Shown piece by piece: positions 20,601 to 22,548 of a DNA stretch of 22,548 nt. The translations under genes and the position numbers were made by a program. The stretch spans positions 1,448,899 through 1,471,446 of the forward strand of contig BLXT01007071.1 in the NCBI GenBank assembly GCA_019648995.1, written 5' to 3'. Source of the DNA: Plakobranchus ocellatus. Taxonomy: Eukaryota > Mollusca > Gastropoda > Plakobranchidae. The notes under the pieces are model-generated. The model made no database searches and was not told where the DNA came from. It saw only the letters and a list, made by a program, of their open reading frames with translations. The first letter of the stretch is position 1. Each line of letters opens with the position of its first letter.

Positions 20601-21788
20601 AAAGTGAAATAGAACAAGAAACAGTTTTGTTGCAAACAAGGTTTTGTCAAGTCTAACGTCAGTGAATGCAAGATCCCTGTAATTGTTAAATCTATAGTCT
20701 GCTCATGAGCTCAGCCTCAAATTTCTGCCCACTCCAGAAAAGACACAAGCTAGACCAGGAGATTGAACACATTTTTTGGTTTTGAATAGTGCTGCATTTA
20801 TACAATAGCTAAACGAGGTGTGACAATGATAATGACTGGTTGCAAACGAGGCATGACAATGTTGGTGATTGGTTAAATGAAAGGTAAGAGGAGAACTGTG
20901 AGCACTCATGGTTGTTTTCACTGAAGTTTAATCAGTTTCACACTTAGCTGGCACACCATTTATTATATGATATCCAAAAATGAAAAGATGTTTTTGAAAT
21001 CGAAAAAAAAGGTTGAAACTTCAAAAACTGAAAACTTTGGACAAGCTAGAGATAAATATTGTTTTTATTTTGAAGCAAAAAAAAAAAAAATCTCAATTTT
21101 AATTTTTCTTTTTGAAAATATTTCTTTAAGCACATATGACTTTCTTAAATATCAAACCTGGAGTGGCATCTAAAGCTGGTTGAGCTCCAGGCATGGTGAC
21201 CAAACCTCCTTCCTTCAAAAATTTGGATGCTAAACTTGCTGTGATAACTGATGGAAAGACAGACTGCTTCCACATTGAATCTGCTGCTTCCACAATTTCT
21301 GTTTAAACGACAAAAATATATTTTACATTTTTAATTGCTCAAAAAAGACCCCAAAAGTGTTTAAAATAATACCCATTTTTAAAAATCATTTTGACAAAAC
21401 AACAAATGAATTACAACATTTAAGTAACATGGTGCCAAATATCTAGACCAAAAGAAATCTCACAAGCTAACAGCGTGAGAGATCAAACATGTTCAGTTTA
21501 TCATAAAAAGTTTTGTTTCATGTTAAAAAAAAAGGCTTCAAAGCAATTGGCAGGTCCATATTATATGCAAATAAATGTATGCATTTGTCATAAATTTTTC
21601 TTACTTTTGGCATTTCCACCTGCCCAACCTCCAGCCACACATAAAATACCATCCAATTTGTTTTCACCCAGTAAATCCCCCACTTTTGAGGACACTTCAG
21701 ACTCTTGCTCTGGCATTGAGAGCTCAGGTTTCACAATCACATTTGCATCAGCACTCTCATTCACAGCAAGATCAATGCTGCCAACCCA
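17556..21788 (-). CDS. QDPR: Dihydropteridine reductase (QDPR), five 3' exons
   Basis: NADH-dependent short-chain dehydrogenase that reduces quinonoid dihydrobiopterin to tetrahydrobiopterin, the cofactor of phenylalanine, tyrosine and tryptophan hydroxylases; cytosolic. Exons, in transcript order, are 21788-21605, 21298-21158, 20316-20208, 19410-19327 and 17655-17556. They join in frame to 205 residues ending at TGA (17558-17556). Diagnostic blocks are [46 protein letters not shown] with the SDR Tyr-x-x-x-Lys pair, [12 protein letters not shown] and [10 protein letters not shown]. These align along the whole human protein as I recall it ([38 protein letters not shown]). Adding a first exon of about 38 residues would give about 243, against 244 in human. 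That exon, with the GGRGALG-type NADH motif, is not visible up to 22548. The gene is convergent with ADGRA. Confidence 0.96.
17820..17858. repeat. GC-rich 9-bp hairpin in QDPR intron
   Basis: CCGCCTTGG at 17820-17828 and CCAAGGCGG at 17850-17858 are exact reverse complements with a 21-base loop. In this AT-rich setting it is the most stable foldback I noticed. It lies about 165 bases upstream of the terminal-exon acceptor in the QDPR transcript. Confidence 0.6.
18020..18088. repeat. GA/AAAG purine-rich low-complexity tract
   Basis: This almost pure purine plus strand (GAGAGTGTGTGAAAGAG, then A- and GA-rich units) is a pyrimidine tract in the QDPR sense. It is simple-sequence DNA. Confidence 0.75.
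18233..19235 (-). mobile_element. Degraded non-LTR retrotransposon (LINE) reverse-transcriptase fragment
   Basis: Read on the minus strand in several frames it gives the conserved RT/C-terminal series in order: QFGFLPDKG (19148-19174), [11 protein letters not shown] (from about 19125), [19 protein letters not shown] (about 18890-18950), RYAEY where RYADD is expected (18814-18825), GYLITSDG then [13 protein letters not shown] (about 18590-18640), the WT.DKK and RRMMRYHG region, and [11 protein letters not shown] (about 18290). Stops and frameshifts between blocks show it is dead. It is 5'-truncated, about 1 kb long, and inserted sense to QDPR. The pattern is common for animal LINE families (for example RTE- or CR1-like); I do not assign the clade. 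Confidence 0.88.
19327..19410 (-). CDS. QDPR: QDPR exon 5
   Basis: The acceptor is a T tract plus CAG at 19411 and the donor GA|GTAATA at 19327/19326. It encodes [20 protein letters not shown] then TSLDYVAE. Read without splicing it would hit TAA two codons after VAE, so the donor is needed to reach the last exon. Confidence 0.95.
   Translation of the reverse strand, partial: GHFGYSYEQKIYEFSRFYNMDKFRLRG
20208..20316 (-). CDS. QDPR: QDPR exon 4 with catalytic Tyr/Lys
   Basis: The acceptor is TTTCATTGCAG at 20317 and the donor CC|GTAAGC at 20208/20207. It encodes [19 protein letters not shown] and [18 protein letters not shown]. The Y-G-L-A-K stretch is the SDR Tyr-x-x-x-Lys catalytic pair, matching human GYGMAK. 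Confidence 0.96.
20811..20875. repeat. 33-bp tandem duplication, two diverged copies
   Basis: Copy 1 is 20811-20843 and copy 2 is 20844-20875. Both begin AAACGAGG, continue with TGACAATG, and end near GGTT, with substitutions between. It is intronic, with no coding role. Confidence 0.7.
21158..21298 (-). CDS. QDPR: QDPR exon 3
   Basis: The acceptor is TTAAACAG at 21299 and the donor CAG|GTTTGA at 21158/21157. The peptide runs [18 protein letters not shown] and continues to [22 protein letters not shown]. It is two residues shorter than human around the junction (NAKSKSLFKNCDLMW becomes [13 protein letters not shown]). Human WTST after QSI is FPSV here. The alanine that replaces the usual SDR serine is kept in PGAQ. 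Confidence 0.95.
21605..21788 (-). CDS. QDPR: QDPR exon 2 (first in window)
   Basis: The acceptor is ACATTTCAG at 21789 and the donor A|GTAAGA at 21605/21604. It has 61 codons starting [11 protein letters not shown] in phase 0, the equivalent of human WVASVDVVENE, where the acidic/Asp region follows the second Rossmann strand. It ends in the strand and turn [16 protein letters not shown]. Confidence 0.96.
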
Positions 21789-22548
21789 CTGAAATGTGTA
21801 CCAGAAGAACAAATGCAAATAAAATTTATAAATCAATATATAATAACAATATGTAATCACAGTAAGTAAACATCGCTTATTTATAACTTCATCATATTTT
21901 TTCCTTACATTTACATAAAAACAAGTTTTAGAAGAAAATTTTTTAATCAGTCATTCCATTTTCTTGTAAATTCACTATGAGTATTTATTATCAGTGACCG
22001 TCCACATTAATCTTATGGATATAAAAGTACAAATGCATGCAGTTGAATACTATAGAAATTTCCCATTAAGAAAAGAAACACCCAGAGAAAGTCATATTTC
22101 TAACATGAGTTCTTGAAAGGATTTACTGTTTTTACAGAGTAACAAAAGTTACAGTCTAAAAATACTGTATTGTCCCTTTGGAGTCACCTTGGAAAGACTT
22201 CCCATTATACACTCATAGCAATCTTCCGATAATAGTGACAAAATGGTGACAATTTTATTCTTACAAAAACTGTCAACAATTACAAATAATTTCGACCAAA
22301 AACAAGAATATCTTTTAAAATTTTAGAAAAAAAAAAATCACTGCAGATCACCATCTTGCACAATGGCGGCAAAGTTTTAGTTGATCAGGTCTAGAATTTA
22401 GAAGTAAAACACGCGTGGTATCAGCAGATTGTGTTTTATTTTCCCAATATATGATGGTTATATGATAGGTTGGAAAGCAGTGTAACTTTCATAAATTTAC
22501 ATTTGTTGTTTGCACACAATTCGGAATTCTTGCAGTCAACTCTTGCTT
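21789..22548 (-). other. QDPR upstream intron, runs off the window
   Basis: The sequence is AT-rich. I searched the minus strand for the expected first-exon glycine motif (GGRGALG-like) and did not find it, so exon 1 and the promoter probably lie beyond 22548. The only non-AT feature is a short CpG-containing patch at 22350-22415. Confidence 0.6.

Larger units (their letters stand above)
19411..21157 (-). other. QDPR introns flanking exon 4
   Basis: The two introns are 797 and 841 bp, interrupted by exon 4 (20208-20316). They contain AT-rich unique-looking sequence, a 33-bp tandem duplication (20811-20875) and A tracts on the plus strand. An open frame at 20553-20311 overlaps exon 4 in part but is in the wrong frame. 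Confidence 0.75.

Noticed and set aside
1..22548. CRISPR array, phage, operon or other prokaryotic system
   Set aside because: No spaced direct repeats, and both genes are intron-containing animal genes. The simple repeats have no spacer structure.

Overview
The window is animal nuclear DNA. It is AT-rich, its genes are split by GT-AG introns, and it holds microsatellites and a decayed LINE, with no bacterial-type operon signals. The long low-complexity receptor tail, the short introns, the CTA/TAC, GATA and GA microsatellites and the LINE type would suit a lophotrochozoan, plausibly a mollusc and possibly a cephalopod. That placement is a guess from texture and not a measured assignment.

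Two protein-coding genes converge tail to tail. Both run off the window at their 5' ends. On the plus strand, 587-6999 carries the last six exons of a subfamily A adhesion GPCR (ADGRA2/ADGRA3, formerly GPR124/GPR125). They encode the end of the GAIN domain with the GPS, all seven membrane helices, an expanded third intracellular loop, a cytoplasmic tail of about 669 residues and a C-terminal ETSV PDZ ligand. On the minus strand, 21788 down to 17556 carries the last five exons of dihydropteridine reductase (QDPR), the enzyme that regenerates tetrahydrobiopterin. All splice phases join cleanly in both genes, giving 1103 residues of receptor and 205 residues of QDPR, with no frameshift.

Layout: 1-490 is an imperfect CTA-type microsatellite inside a receptor intron. 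587-6999 is the receptor. 7000 to about 12300 is T-rich, stop-rich DNA that I read as a probable long receptor 3' UTR. About 12300-16950 is intergenic DNA with a degenerate GATA-type repeat and some hairpins. About 16950-17555 is the likely QDPR 3' UTR. 17556-21788 is QDPR, whose last intron holds a dead LINE reverse-transcriptase fragment. 21789-22548 is QDPR intron sequence; the first coding exon, with the Rossmann glycine motif, lies outside the window.

The two genes have no evident shared biochemistry. Their adjacency is notable because, as I recall, the human orthologues QDPR and ADGRA3 both lie on 4p15, so this may be an old linkage. I did not find a clearly new biological system. The best leads are an ordered-looking island in the otherwise low-complexity receptor tail, an atypical GPS, the gene linkage, and the strand-asymmetric T tracts that suggest a very long 3' UTR.
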